Positions 43,871-51,263 of a stretch of DNA of 64,000 bases are shown here, one piece after another. The stretch is from Streptomyces narbonensis (GTDB lineage: Bacteria > Actinomycetota > Actinomycetes > Streptomycetales > Streptomycetaceae), in contig NZ_BMSF01000022.1 of assembly GCF_014649015.1 (NCBI RefSeq), positions 1 to 64,000 on the forward strand, read 5' to 3'. Made by a program: the position numbers and the translations under genes. Under the pieces are notes generated by a model that had not been told where the DNA came from, made no database searches, and worked only from the letters and a program-made list of their open reading frames with translations. Position 1 is the stretch's first letter. Every line of letters starts with the position of its first letter.

Positions 43871-45370
43871 CTACGCCACGAACGAGCGGGGCGACTCCAC
43901 TCCCCCGCCCATGCCCGACTCCACCAGGCGCGCCGCGGCGGCGAGGCGGACGGCGGCCTCGTCGGCGACCGCGCCGCCGACCGTGAAGGGCAGCCGGACG
44001 AAGCCCTCGAAGGCGCCGTCCACGCCGAAGCGCGGACCCGAGGGGACCCGGACGCCCACGCGCTCGCCCGCCTCGGCCAGCCTGGACCCGGAGAGCCCGC
44101 CGGTGCGGACCCAGAGCGTCAGGCCGCCCTGCGGCACCGAGAACTCCCATTCGGGCAGCTCCCTGCGGACCGCGGCGACGAGCGCGTCCCGGTTCTCGCG
44201 CGCCTGTGCGCGCCGGAGGCTCACTGCCTCCTCCCAGCCGCCGGTCCCCATCAGCCAGTTCACGCCGAGCTGTTCCAGTACGGGGGTGCCGAGGTCCGCG
44301 TAGGCGCGCGCGGCCACGAGGGAGCGGATGACGTCGGGCGCGGCCCTGACCCAGCCGATCCGCATGCCGGCCCAGAAGGCCTTGCTGGCCGAGCCGACCG
44401 TCAGGACCGTCGAGCCCGCCGGGTCGAAGGCGCAGACCGGCCGGGGCATCTGCACGTCGTCGTCGAGGTGCAGCTCGGTCATGGTCTCGTCGACGACGAG
44501 GACCGTGCCCGCCGAGCGGGCCGCGTCCACGAGCTGCCGTCGCTGGTCCTCGTCCGCCAGCGCGCCGGTCGGGTTGTGGAAGTCGGCGACCACGTACGCC
44601 AGGCGGGGCGCCGCGTCCCGCAGCACCTGGCGCCAGCGGCCCATGTCCCAGCTGCCGAGCCCCTCGGACATGGCGACGGGGACGAGCCGGGCCCCGGCCT
44701 CCCGCATCAGCTGGAGGATGTTGGCGTACGAGGGCGACTCGACGGCGATGCGCTCGCCCCGCCCCGCGAAGAGGTGGCAGATGGCGTCGATGGCGCCCAT
44801 GGCCCCGGTCGTCACCATGATCTGCTCGGGCATGGTCGGGATGCCCCGCGCCGTGTAGCGGTCGGCGAGCATCTGGCGGAGCGCGGGCAGTCCGGCCGGG
44901 TAGTCGCCGTGCGTGTGGGCGTAGGGGGGCAGCTCCTCCAGGGCGCCCTGGACGCCCCGGGTGAGCCAGGGCTCGGGCGCGGGGAGCGCCGCGCAGCCGA
45001 GGTCGATCATCGAGCCGAGGGCCTCCGGGGGCAACGGTTCGAGGCCGCGCGCGGGCAGCGGGTTCCCGGCCGGCACGGCCGTCCAGCTCCCGGCCCCGCG
45101 GCGGGACTCCAGGAAGCCCTCGGCGCGCAGCGCCTCGTAGGCCGCGGCCACCGTCGTGCGGCTGACGGTCAGGGCGACGGCGAGTTCCCGCTCGGCGGGC
45201 AGGCGGGCGGCGACGGGGACGCGGCCCTCCAGGACGAGGAGGCGGATGCCGTCGGCGAGGGCGCGGTAGGCGGGCGGCTTGCGGGCGCCGGGTCCCGCGG
45301 GCCTCGGCTGCTGCGCCTGGAGCTGCCGGGCGAGCTGAGCCGGCCCCACCGCCGAAGTCCACTGAGCCAT
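43871..45370 (-). CDS. yczR: YczR-like MocR/GntR regulator with aminotransferase domain
   Basis: A 499-aa protein. Residues about 25-100 hold a GntR winged helix (LPAERELAVALTVSRTTVAAAYEALRAEGFL); the rest is a fold-type I aminotransferase domain with GSASKAFWAGMRIG, whose lysine would bind PLP. The divergent neighbour is a YczE-type membrane protein; this pairing is the one known for YczR regulators, so the gene most likely controls yczE. ATG 45370 (MAQWTSAVG) starts the conserved part; the frame is open further upstream. Confidence 0.88.
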   Translation of the reverse strand: MAQWTSAVGPAQLARQLQAQQPRPAGPGARKPPAYRALADGIRLLVLEGRVPVAARLPAERELAVALTVSRTTVAAAYEALRAEGFLESRRGAGSWTAVPAGNPLPARGLEPLPPEALGSMIDLGCAALPAPEPWLTRGVQGALEELPPYAHTHGDYPAGLPALRQMLADRYTARGIPTMPEQIMVTTGAMGAIDAICHLFAGRGERIAVESPSYANILQLMREAGARLVPVAMSEGLGSWDMGRWRQVLRDAAPRLAYVVADFHNPTGALADEDQRRQLVDAARSAGTVLVVDETMTELHLDDDVQMPRPVCAFDPAGSTVLTVGSASKAFWAGMRIGWVRAAPDVIRSLVAARAYADLGTPVLEQLGVNWLMGTGGWEEAVSLRRAQARENRDALVAAVRRELPEWEFSVPQGGLTLWVRTGGLSGSRLAEAGERVGVRVPSGPRFGVDGAFEGFVRLPFTVGGAVADEAAVRLAAAARLVESGMGGGVESPRSFVA

Positions 45371-45474
45371 CGAAATCAGTCCACCTTCATCGAATTGGCC
45401 ATGGTTGGCACCGGATACCCCGCCACAGAGTGTCATGAGCCAGTCCACTACCACCACCCTGGGAGGGCAGTCCC
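45371..45474. promoter_or_regulatory. yczR-yczE divergent control region
   Basis: The 104-bp gap holds two direct repeats CAGTCCAC (45377-45384 and 45441-45448) and a TTGGCCATGGTTGG stretch between them. Direct or inverted repeats in this position are usual MocR binding sites. GGGAGGG at 45461-45467 is the ribosome binding site of yczE. Confidence 0.5.
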
Positions 45475-46146
45475 TTGTCCATCGCCTCCGGCCTCCACGG
45501 CCGGCACCTCACCCGTCGGCTCGTCCAGCTGTATGTCGGCCTGACGCTGTACGGGGTGAGCTCGGCGCTCCTGGTGCGCAGCGGGCTCGGCCTGGAGCCC
45601 TGGGGCGTCCTCCACCAGGGTCTCGCCGAGAAGACCGGACTGACCATCGGTGTGGTGTCGATCGTGGTCGGGGCGGCGGTGCTGCTCCTGTGGATCCCGA
45701 TCCGGCAGAAGCCGGGTCTCGGCACCGTCTCCAACGTCTTCGTGATCGGCGTGGCGATGGACGGCACCCTGGCGCTGGTCCCGGACGTCCACGGCCTGGC
45801 CGGGCAGGTGCCGCTGCTCGCGCTCGGCATCGTCCTGAACGGCGTCGCCACCGGCCTGTACATCGCGGCGCGGTTCGGCCCCGGTCCGCGCGACGGGCTG
45901 ATGACCGGTCTGCACCGGCTCACCGGCCGGTCGATCCGGCTGGTGCGGACGGCGATCGAGGTGGCCGTCGTCGCGACCGGCTTCGCGCTCGGCGGTTCGG
46001 TCGGCGTCGGCACGGTCCTGTACGCGCTGGCGATCGGCCCGCTCGCCCAGTACTTCCTACGGTGGTTCGCCGTACCCGAGCCCGCGCCCCGACCGGAGCC
46101 GGCCCGCTCCCCGACCACCACCCTGCCGACGTCCGTCAGCCCCTAG
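45475..46146 (+). CDS. yczE: YczE/YyaS/YitT-family membrane protein
   Basis: A 223-aa protein with about five membrane segments (LYVGLTLYGVSSALLV, VVSIVVGAAVLLLWIPI, LLALGIVLNGVATGLYIA and others) and the family features GLGLEPWGVLHQGL and FGPGPRDGLMTGL. Function is unknown; YczE homologues affect lipopeptide production in Bacillus. TTG 45475 was chosen because GGGAGGG lies 7 bases before it. The TAG stop is part of the CTAG that begins the 165-bp palindromic element, so the C-terminus (TTTLPTSVSP) may have been altered by its insertion. Confidence 0.85.
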   Translation: MSIASGLHGRHLTRRLVQLYVGLTLYGVSSALLVRSGLGLEPWGVLHQGLAEKTGLTIGVVSIVVGAAVLLLWIPIRQKPGLGTVSNVFVIGVAMDGTLALVPDVHGLAGQVPLLALGIVLNGVATGLYIAARFGPGPRDGLMTGLHRLTGRSIRLVRTAIEVAVVATGFALGGSVGVGTVLYALAIGPLAQYFLRWFAVPEPAPRPEPARSPTTTLPTSVSP

Positions 46147-46307
46147 GGGGTGTCGTCAAATTCCCGTCTGCCCCGCGGCGTCTGGTGCGTGCTCTCGGCG
46201 TGCCGGGTGGAAGCCCACGTACTGGACGTACGTGGGCTTTCTCCCGGTGCGGCGAGAGTGCGTGCCAGACGCCGCGGGGCAGACGGGAATTTGACGACAC
46301 CCCCTAG
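46143..46307. mobile_element. 165-bp palindromic MITE-like element flanked by CTAG
   Basis: The element begins and ends with CTAG. Its outer arms GGGGTGTCGTCAAATTCCCG... are perfectly complementary over 39 bp (43 bp with CTAG), then continue as imperfect arms to a TGGAC centre flanked by CCCACGTAC/GTACGTGGG. It has no coding capacity. The ends GGGGTGTC...GACACCCC are shared with the 60-bp element at 54025-54084. A CTAG duplication would fit IS5-type transposases, which favour YTAR targets; no transposase is present here. It can fold into one long hairpin. Confidence 0.8.
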
Positions 46308-46381
46308 GTCCTGCCCGGCCGATCATGGCCGGACAGGCCCTGGGACACCCCTGGGACACCGGGACAGGCCATACTGCGCCC

Positions 46382-47146
46382 GTGACTCGCGTACGCCACC
46401 CCTACCTCGACCACCCCTCCCCCCTCGCCTTCGCCCACCGTGGCGGCACGGCGAACGGCCTGGAGAACACCGCGGCCGCCTTCCGCCGGGCCTCCGCGGC
46501 GGGCTACCGCTACTTCGAGACCGATGTGCACACGACGGCGGACGGCGCGCTCGTCGCCTTCCACGACTCGACCCTCGACCGGGTGACGGACGTCTCCGGC
46601 CGTATCCGCGACCTTCCGTGGGCGGCGGTGCGCGAGGCCCGTGTGGCGGGCCAGGAGCCGCTGCCGCTCTTCGCCGACCTCCTGGAGGAGTTCCCGGAGG
46701 CCCGCTGGAACGTGGACCTCAAGACCGAGTCGGCCCTGGAGCCGCTGGTGGACCTGGTCCGGCGGACCGGCGCCTGGGACCGGGTGTGCGTGGGGTCCTT
46801 CACGGAGTCCCGGGTGGCCCGGGCCCAGCGGCTCGCGGGCCCCCGGCTCGCCACCTCGTACGGGGTGCGCGGGATCGTCGGACTGCGGCTGCGCTCCCTG
46901 GGCGTCCCGGCGGCGGTCCGGGCGGGCGCCGTGGCGGCGCAGGTCCCCGAGCGCCAGGCCGGCGTCCCGGTGGTCGACCGCCGCTTCGTGCGGGAGGCGC
47001 ACGCGCGCGGGCTCCAGGTCCACGTCTGGACCGTGAACGATCCGGACCGGATGAACTCTCTCCTCGACCTGGGGGTGGATGGCATCATGACCGATCATCT
47101 GGAGACGCTGCGCTCGGTGCTGACCGAGCGGGGGGCGTGGGTCTGA
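46382..47146 (+). CDS. Glycerophosphodiester phosphodiesterase
   Basis: A 254-aa GDPD-fold enzyme without a signal peptide that hydrolyses glycerophosphodiesters to glycerol-3-phosphate and an alcohol. Active-site residues are in FAHRGGTANGLENT and FETDVH, with VDLKTES and VWTVNDPDRM later in the barrel. GTG 46382 lies 6-7 bases after a -10-like CATACT, so the mRNA is probably leaderless. The next gene on the same strand starts 55 bp later. Confidence 0.93.
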   Translation: MTRVRHPYLDHPSPLAFAHRGGTANGLENTAAAFRRASAAGYRYFETDVHTTADGALVAFHDSTLDRVTDVSGRIRDLPWAAVREARVAGQEPLPLFADLLEEFPEARWNVDLKTESALEPLVDLVRRTGAWDRVCVGSFTESRVARAQRLAGPRLATSYGVRGIVGLRLRSLGVPAAVRAGAVAAQVPERQAGVPVVDRRFVREAHARGLQVHVWTVNDPDRMNSLLDLGVDGIMTDHLETLRSVLTERGAWV

Positions 47147-47201
47147 GCGCGCGTCGAGCCGGCGCGGGGCGGATCACGGGGACGAGCGAGGGGGCGCGGC
47201 C

Positions 47202-48584
47202 TTGACCGCAGACACCACCGAACCGGAGGAGTACGCCTCCGGTCCCGCCGAACGACGGCGCGAGCAGCACGGCTGGTACTTCTACGACTTCGCGTGCTCC
47301 GTGTACTCGACGAGCGTGGTGACCGTCTTCCTCGGCCCCTACCTGACCGCGGTGGCGCGGGCGGCGGCCGACGCCGAGGGCTACGTGCACCCGCTCGGGA
47401 TCCCCGTACGGGCGGGCTCCCTCTTCGCGTACGCCGTGTCGGCCTCGATCGTGGTCGCGGTGCTGGTGATGCCCCTGGTGGGCGCGGTGGCCGACCGTAC
47501 GGGCCGGAAGAAGCCGCTGCTCGCGGCGGCGGCGTACCTGGGGGCCGCGGCCACGGCGGGGATGTTCTTCCTCGCGGGCGAGCGCTACCTCCTGGGCGCG
47601 TTCCTGCTGATCGTGGCGAACGCCTCACTCGCGGTGTCGATGGTGCTCTACAACGCCTATCTGCCGCAGATCGCCGAGCCGGACGAGCGGGACAAGGTCT
47701 CCTCGCGCGGCTGGGCCTTCGGCTACACGTCCGGCGCGCTGGTCCTCGTCCTGAACCTGGTCCTGTACTCGGGCCACGACTCCTTCGGCCTCACCGAGGG
47801 CGAGGCCATCCGGATCTGTCTCGCCTCGGCCGGCCTGTGGTGGGGCGCCTTCACCCTCGTACCGCTGCGGCGGCTGCGCGACCGGCACGTCCGCACGGAC
47901 GCGCCGGGGGACGGGGGCGGGGGCGGCAGGGCGGGGGCGGTCGGCGGCGGCTGGCGGCAGTTGCGCGCGACCCTCAAGGACATGCGCCGGTATCCGCTGA
48001 CGCTCTCCTTCCTGCTCGCCTATCTGGTCTACAACGACGGCGTGCAGACGGTGATCTCGCAGGCCTCGGTGTACGGCTCGGAGGAACTGGGCCTCGACCA
48101 GACGACCCTGATCACGGCGGTGCTGCTGGTCCAGGTGCTCGCTGTGGCGGGTGCTCTGGGGATGGGGCGACTCGCCCGGACGCACGGCGCCAAGCGGACG
48201 ATTCTCGCCTCGCTCGTGGTCTGGACGCTGATCCTCGCGGCGGGATACTTCCTGCCGGCCGACGCGCCCGTGTTCTTCTACTTCCTGGCGGCCGGGATCG
48301 GTCTGGTCCTGGGCGGCAGCCAGGCCCTGTCGCGCTCGCTGTTCTCGCATCTGGTGCCGCGCGGCAAGGAAGCGGAGTACTTCTCGGCCTACGAGATGAG
48401 CGACCGTGGACTGAGCTGGCTGGGTCCACTCGTGTTCGGTCTCGCGTATCAGCTGACCGGGAGCTATCGGGATGCCATCATCTCTCTCGTGATCTTCTTC
48501 GCTGTCGGCTTCGTCCTGCTCGCCCGGGTCCCGGTGCGGCGCGCGGTGGAGGAGGCGGGCAACCCGCTGCCGGAGCGAATTTAG
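47202..48584 (+). CDS. UMF1/Atg22-type MFS transporter
   Basis: A 460-aa membrane protein with about 12 segments. WYFYDFACSVYSTSVVTVFLG at the N-terminus, DRTGRKKPL after segment 2 and SRGWAFGYTSGALVLVLNL are typical of the UMF1 (vacuole-effluxer-like) branch of MFS. The substrate is unknown; efflux of amino acids or small solutes is conceivable from the eukaryotic relatives. TTG start with GAGGGGGCG upstream. It may be co-transcribed with the GDPD gene. Confidence 0.88.
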   Translation: MTADTTEPEEYASGPAERRREQHGWYFYDFACSVYSTSVVTVFLGPYLTAVARAAADAEGYVHPLGIPVRAGSLFAYAVSASIVVAVLVMPLVGAVADRTGRKKPLLAAAAYLGAAATAGMFFLAGERYLLGAFLLIVANASLAVSMVLYNAYLPQIAEPDERDKVSSRGWAFGYTSGALVLVLNLVLYSGHDSFGLTEGEAIRICLASAGLWWGAFTLVPLRRLRDRHVRTDAPGDGGGGGRAGAVGGGWRQLRATLKDMRRYPLTLSFLLAYLVYNDGVQTVISQASVYGSEELGLDQTTLITAVLLVQVLAVAGALGMGRLARTHGAKRTILASLVVWTLILAAGYFLPADAPVFFYFLAAGIGLVLGGSQALSRSLFSHLVPRGKEAEYFSAYEMSDRGLSWLGPLVFGLAYQLTGSYRDAIISLVIFFAVGFVLLARVPVRRAVEEAGNPLPERI

Positions 48585-48667
48585 ACGCGGCAGTGAAAGG
48601 CCGGTAGTGTACGCCTTTGGCCTGCCAGGCGGACCGTTACTGCGTGCTGCTTTGGTGAAGACAGTGA

Positions 48668-48691
48668 GTCACATCTGATGTCAGATGTGAC
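48668..48691. terminator. Perfect hairpin upstream of rbpA
   Basis: GTCACATCTGA and TCAGATGTGAC form a perfect 11-bp inverted repeat with a 2-base centre, followed by CAAAACGGG. It lies 84 bp after the UMF1 gene and 149 bp before the rbpA start codon. A terminator is possible, but the low-GC symmetrical form also suits an operator. Confidence 0.5.
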
Positions 48692-48752
48692 AAAACGGGC
48701 ACTGGTGGGTACAACAAGGGGCGGCACGACGGGCGACGCATGACCCGGCACG

Positions 48753-48778
48753 GGAATCTTTACCGCCGACCGGACGTT
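48753..48778 (+). promoter_or_regulatory. Sigma-R promoter of rbpA
   Basis: GGAAT at 48753-48757 and GTT at 48776-48778 are separated by exactly 18 bases, matching the sigma-R consensus GGAAT-N18-GTT. rbpA is an established sigma-R target in S. coelicolor, induced by disulfide stress. The transcript would start about 7 bases after GTT, leaving a leader of about 55 nt. Confidence 0.85.
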
Positions 48779-48839
48779 GACCGGATAACGACGACAGCGA
48801 CACCTGTCCTGTGGGCGACAAGCCCGGGAGGCACGATTC

Positions 48840-49214
48840 ATGAGTGAGCGAGCTCTTCGCGGCACGCGCCTCGTGGTGACCAGCTACGAGACCGACCGCG
48901 GCATCGATCTGGCTCCGCGCCAGGCCGTGGAGTACGCATGCGAGAAGGGCCATCGTTTTGAGATGCCCTTCTCGGTGGAGGCGGAGATTCCGCCGGAGTG
49001 GGAATGCAAGGTCTGCGGAATCCAGGCACTCCTGGTGGACGGGGACGGACCTGAGGAGAAGAAGGGCAAGCCTGCGCGTACGCACTGGGACATGCTCATG
49101 GAGCGGCGAACCCGCGAGGAGCTGGAGGAGGTCCTCGCCGAGAGGCTGGCCGTTCTGCGCTCCGGCGCCATGAACATCGCCGTGCATCCGCGCGACAGCC
49201 GCAAGTCCGCCTAG
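48840..49214 (+). CDS. rbpA: RNA polymerase-binding protein RbpA
   Basis: A 124-aa actinobacterial transcription factor that binds RNA polymerase and the principal sigma factor and stabilises the open complex. The zinc-binding core has Cys34, His38, Cys56 and Cys59 (ACEKGH and ECKVCG). The basic linker KKGKPARTHWDML and C-terminal sigma-interacting helix (RRTREELEEVLAERLAVLRSG) are intact. The ATG follows GGGAGG. It carries its own sigma-R promoter and ends at a strong terminator. Confidence 0.98.
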   Translation: MSERALRGTRLVVTSYETDRGIDLAPRQAVEYACEKGHRFEMPFSVEAEIPPEWECKVCGIQALLVDGDGPEEKKGKPARTHWDMLMERRTREELEEVLAERLAVLRSGAMNIAVHPRDSRKSA

Positions 49215-49232
49215 CGGACCACCGGTCGAACG

Positions 49233-49279
49233 ACGCCGCGGGGCCCGGTACACACATCGTGTACCGGGCCCCGCGGCGT
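49233..49279. terminator. Strong terminator after rbpA
   Basis: A perfect 21-bp stem with ACATC loop, arms ACGCCGCGGGGCCCGGTACA(C) and (G)TGTACCGGGCCCCGCGGCGT, followed by TT. It lies 18 bp after the rbpA stop and upstream of the convergent fxsA end. A short GTCTAC microsatellite (three copies, about 49288-49305) follows it. Confidence 0.9.
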
Positions 49280-49359
49280 TTCCGCGTCTACGTCTACGTC
49301 TACGTCCAAGAGAAGCTCCGCGCACCCAGGAAGGATGCGCGGAGCGAGTACGGCGCCGG

Positions 49360-49953
49360 TTACGGCAGCAGGGGCGGGCGGGGCTCCTCGGCCCGACGCG
49401 GGCCCTGGCCCGCGTCCTCGCGGACGACCTCGCCCTGGACGACCTTTCCGCCCGGGCGGTGGATGCGCGCCTGCTGGAAGGCGTCCTGGAGGCTGCCGGG
49501 AGGCGCCGCGGTCATCCGGCGCTCGACGGCCTTCTCCGCGTACCGCCCGAGAAGGGAGCGGACCTGCGGGATCAGCAGCAGGAGTCCGGCCGCGTCCGAG
49601 ACGAGGCCGGGGATCATCAGGAGCAGACCGCCGAGCATGAGGAAGCCGTTGCGGTCCTCCGCGCCGGCCCGCTCGTCCGGCGAGGGCGCCTGCCCCGTCT
49701 GGGCGGCCGCCTGGGCCTGCTGGAAGGTCGTGGTGAGGTTCCGGAAGGCGCGTCGGCCCGCCCGCTTCACGACGGTGGCGCCGAGGACGGCGCCGCCGAT
49801 GAGCAGGGCGAGCACGGTCAGCGCGCCCGTCGCGTTCGCCACCACCGTCAGCAGCCAGATCTCCAGGACCAGCCACGCGGCGACGGCGAGGGGAACGAGG
49901 GTGCGCGCGCGGGAGCGCTTGGGGGCGAGAGGAGGCGGTGCGCCGGTCGTCAT
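49360..49953 (-). CDS. fxsA: FxsA-family membrane protein
   Basis: A 197-aa integral membrane protein. Segments include VPLAVAAWLVLEIWLLTVVA, ALTVLALLIGGAVLGATVV and LMLGGLLLMIPGLVSDAAGLLLLI; the last is the characteristic FxsA motif. Biochemical function is unknown; overexpressed FxsA eases F-factor exclusion of phage T7 in E. coli. ATG 49953 was preferred to an ATG 7 codons upstream. It is convergent with rbpA. Confidence 0.9.
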   Translation of the reverse strand: MTTGAPPPLAPKRSRARTLVPLAVAAWLVLEIWLLTVVANATGALTVLALLIGGAVLGATVVKRAGRRAFRNLTTTFQQAQAAAQTGQAPSPDERAGAEDRNGFLMLGGLLLMIPGLVSDAAGLLLLIPQVRSLLGRYAEKAVERRMTAAPPGSLQDAFQQARIHRPGGKVVQGEVVREDAGQGPRRAEEPRPPLLP

Positions 49954-50038
49954 GGCTCCCAGTGTGCCTGGCACCCCGCCGGAACGTCGTAAAGAAAGGA
50001 TCAGTACGCGCGACGGGGGCAGGACTCCCGGGAAGTGG

Positions 50039-50815
50039 TCAGGAGGGCTTGCGGCCGAGCAGCTTGCCGACCTTCTCCGCCCGCGCCGTGAGGCCCCAGC
50101 CGGTGACCCGCCACAGCGCCTCGACGACGATGTTCCGGCTCATCTTGGAGTCGCCGATCTCCCGCTCCACGAAGGTGATCGGGACCTCGACGACATGGAA
50201 GCCGGCGGCGACCGCGCGACGGGCCAGGTCGACCTGGAAGCAGTAGCCCGCGGAGGCCACGTCCTCCAGGCCCAGGCCCTCCAGGGTCTCCTTGCGGAAG
50301 GCCCGGTAGCCGCCGGTGACGTCACGGATCGGCACGTCGAGCATCACGCGGGAGTAGAGGCTGCCGCCCCGGGAGATGAACTCGCGGGACTTGGGCCAGT
50401 TCACGATGCGCCCGCCCGGCACCCAGCGGGAGCCGAGGACCAGGTCCGCGCCCTTGAGGGCGGTGAGCAGCCGCGGCAGCTCCTCGGGCTGGTGCGAGCC
50501 GTCCGCGTCCATCTCCACGAGGACGCCGTAGCCGTGCTCGATGCCCCAGCGGAAGCCGGCGAGGTAGGCGGCGCCGAGCCCCTCCTTGCCCTTCCGGTGC
50601 AGGACGTGGACGTGATCGTCCTCGGCGGAGATCTCGTCCGCGAACTTGCCCGTACCGTCGGGGCTGTTGTCGTCCGCGACGAGAACGTGCGCCTCGGGTA
50701 CGGCTTCCCGCACCCGCGCGACGATCGGCTTGATGTTCTCCGCCTCGTTGTAGGTCGGAATGATCACCAAGGCCTTGCCGAGCGGGCCGTAACGCCTCTG
50801 GCCACCGTCGTTCAC
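50039..50815 (-). CDS. ppm1: Polyprenol monophosphomannose synthase
   Basis: A 258-aa GT2 enzyme that transfers mannose from GDP-mannose to polyprenyl phosphate; in Streptomyces the product feeds protein O-mannosylation and serves as phiC31 receptor pathway component. Donor motifs IPTYNEAEN and ADDNSPDGT and the DXD-like VEMDADGSH are present. It lacks the acyltransferase half found in mycobacterial Ppm1. GTG 50815 follows AAGGGG by 5 bases; an in-frame ATG at 50851 could add 12 residues. Confidence 0.93.
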   Translation of the reverse strand: MNDGGQRRYGPLGKALVIIPTYNEAENIKPIVARVREAVPEAHVLVADDNSPDGTGKFADEISAEDDHVHVLHRKGKEGLGAAYLAGFRWGIEHGYGVLVEMDADGSHQPEELPRLLTALKGADLVLGSRWVPGGRIVNWPKSREFISRGGSLYSRVMLDVPIRDVTGGYRAFRKETLEGLGLEDVASAGYCFQVDLARRAVAAGFHVVEVPITFVEREIGDSKMSRNIVVEALWRVTGWGLTARAEKVGKLLGRKPS

Positions 50816-51263
50816 TACTGCCCCTTCGGATACATACGAGTACCCCACCATAGCGAGGTCCCCGGAGTGCTCCGGCGCGGTGGTCGTGCGGTTACGGGAC
50901 ATATGGGGGCGGTTGCCGTGCGGTGCGGGGCCCGACGTCCTTCGGTCCGACCTGGGATCCGCTGGCTGCGGGTCGACCGAGAGCCGTTGTCTACTGAACG
51001 TCCGGGCCCCACCCGGGTCGCACCTTCCGCCGGAGAAACCTTCCCTCGCGGCCGAGGCGCGGGCGGCGGTCGGCGACTGCGGGGCGGTGTGAACCGGTCG
51101 GACGTCCTGTGGTGGACCCGGCGAACCTACCCGCCCCCGACCGTCAGCTGTCAACACCCGCTTGACCTGCGAAGACTCCACAAAAGGCCAGGCCGGAGAG
51201 GAAGATCCGCAGGTCGGGGACAAGCGTACGGAGCGGTGCGCGGGGGTCGGAAATATCCCTACA
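50816..51263. promoter_or_regulatory. Long 5' region of ppm1 with candidate promoter
   Basis: The 448 bp between ppm1 and the end of the amidohydrolase gene hold no convincing gene. On the minus strand, TTGACA (51154-51149) and TAGGTT (51129-51124) form a housekeeping-like pair, though the 19-bp spacing is long. If used, it would give ppm1 a leader of about 300 nt. No known riboswitch was recognised in it. Confidence 0.4.
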
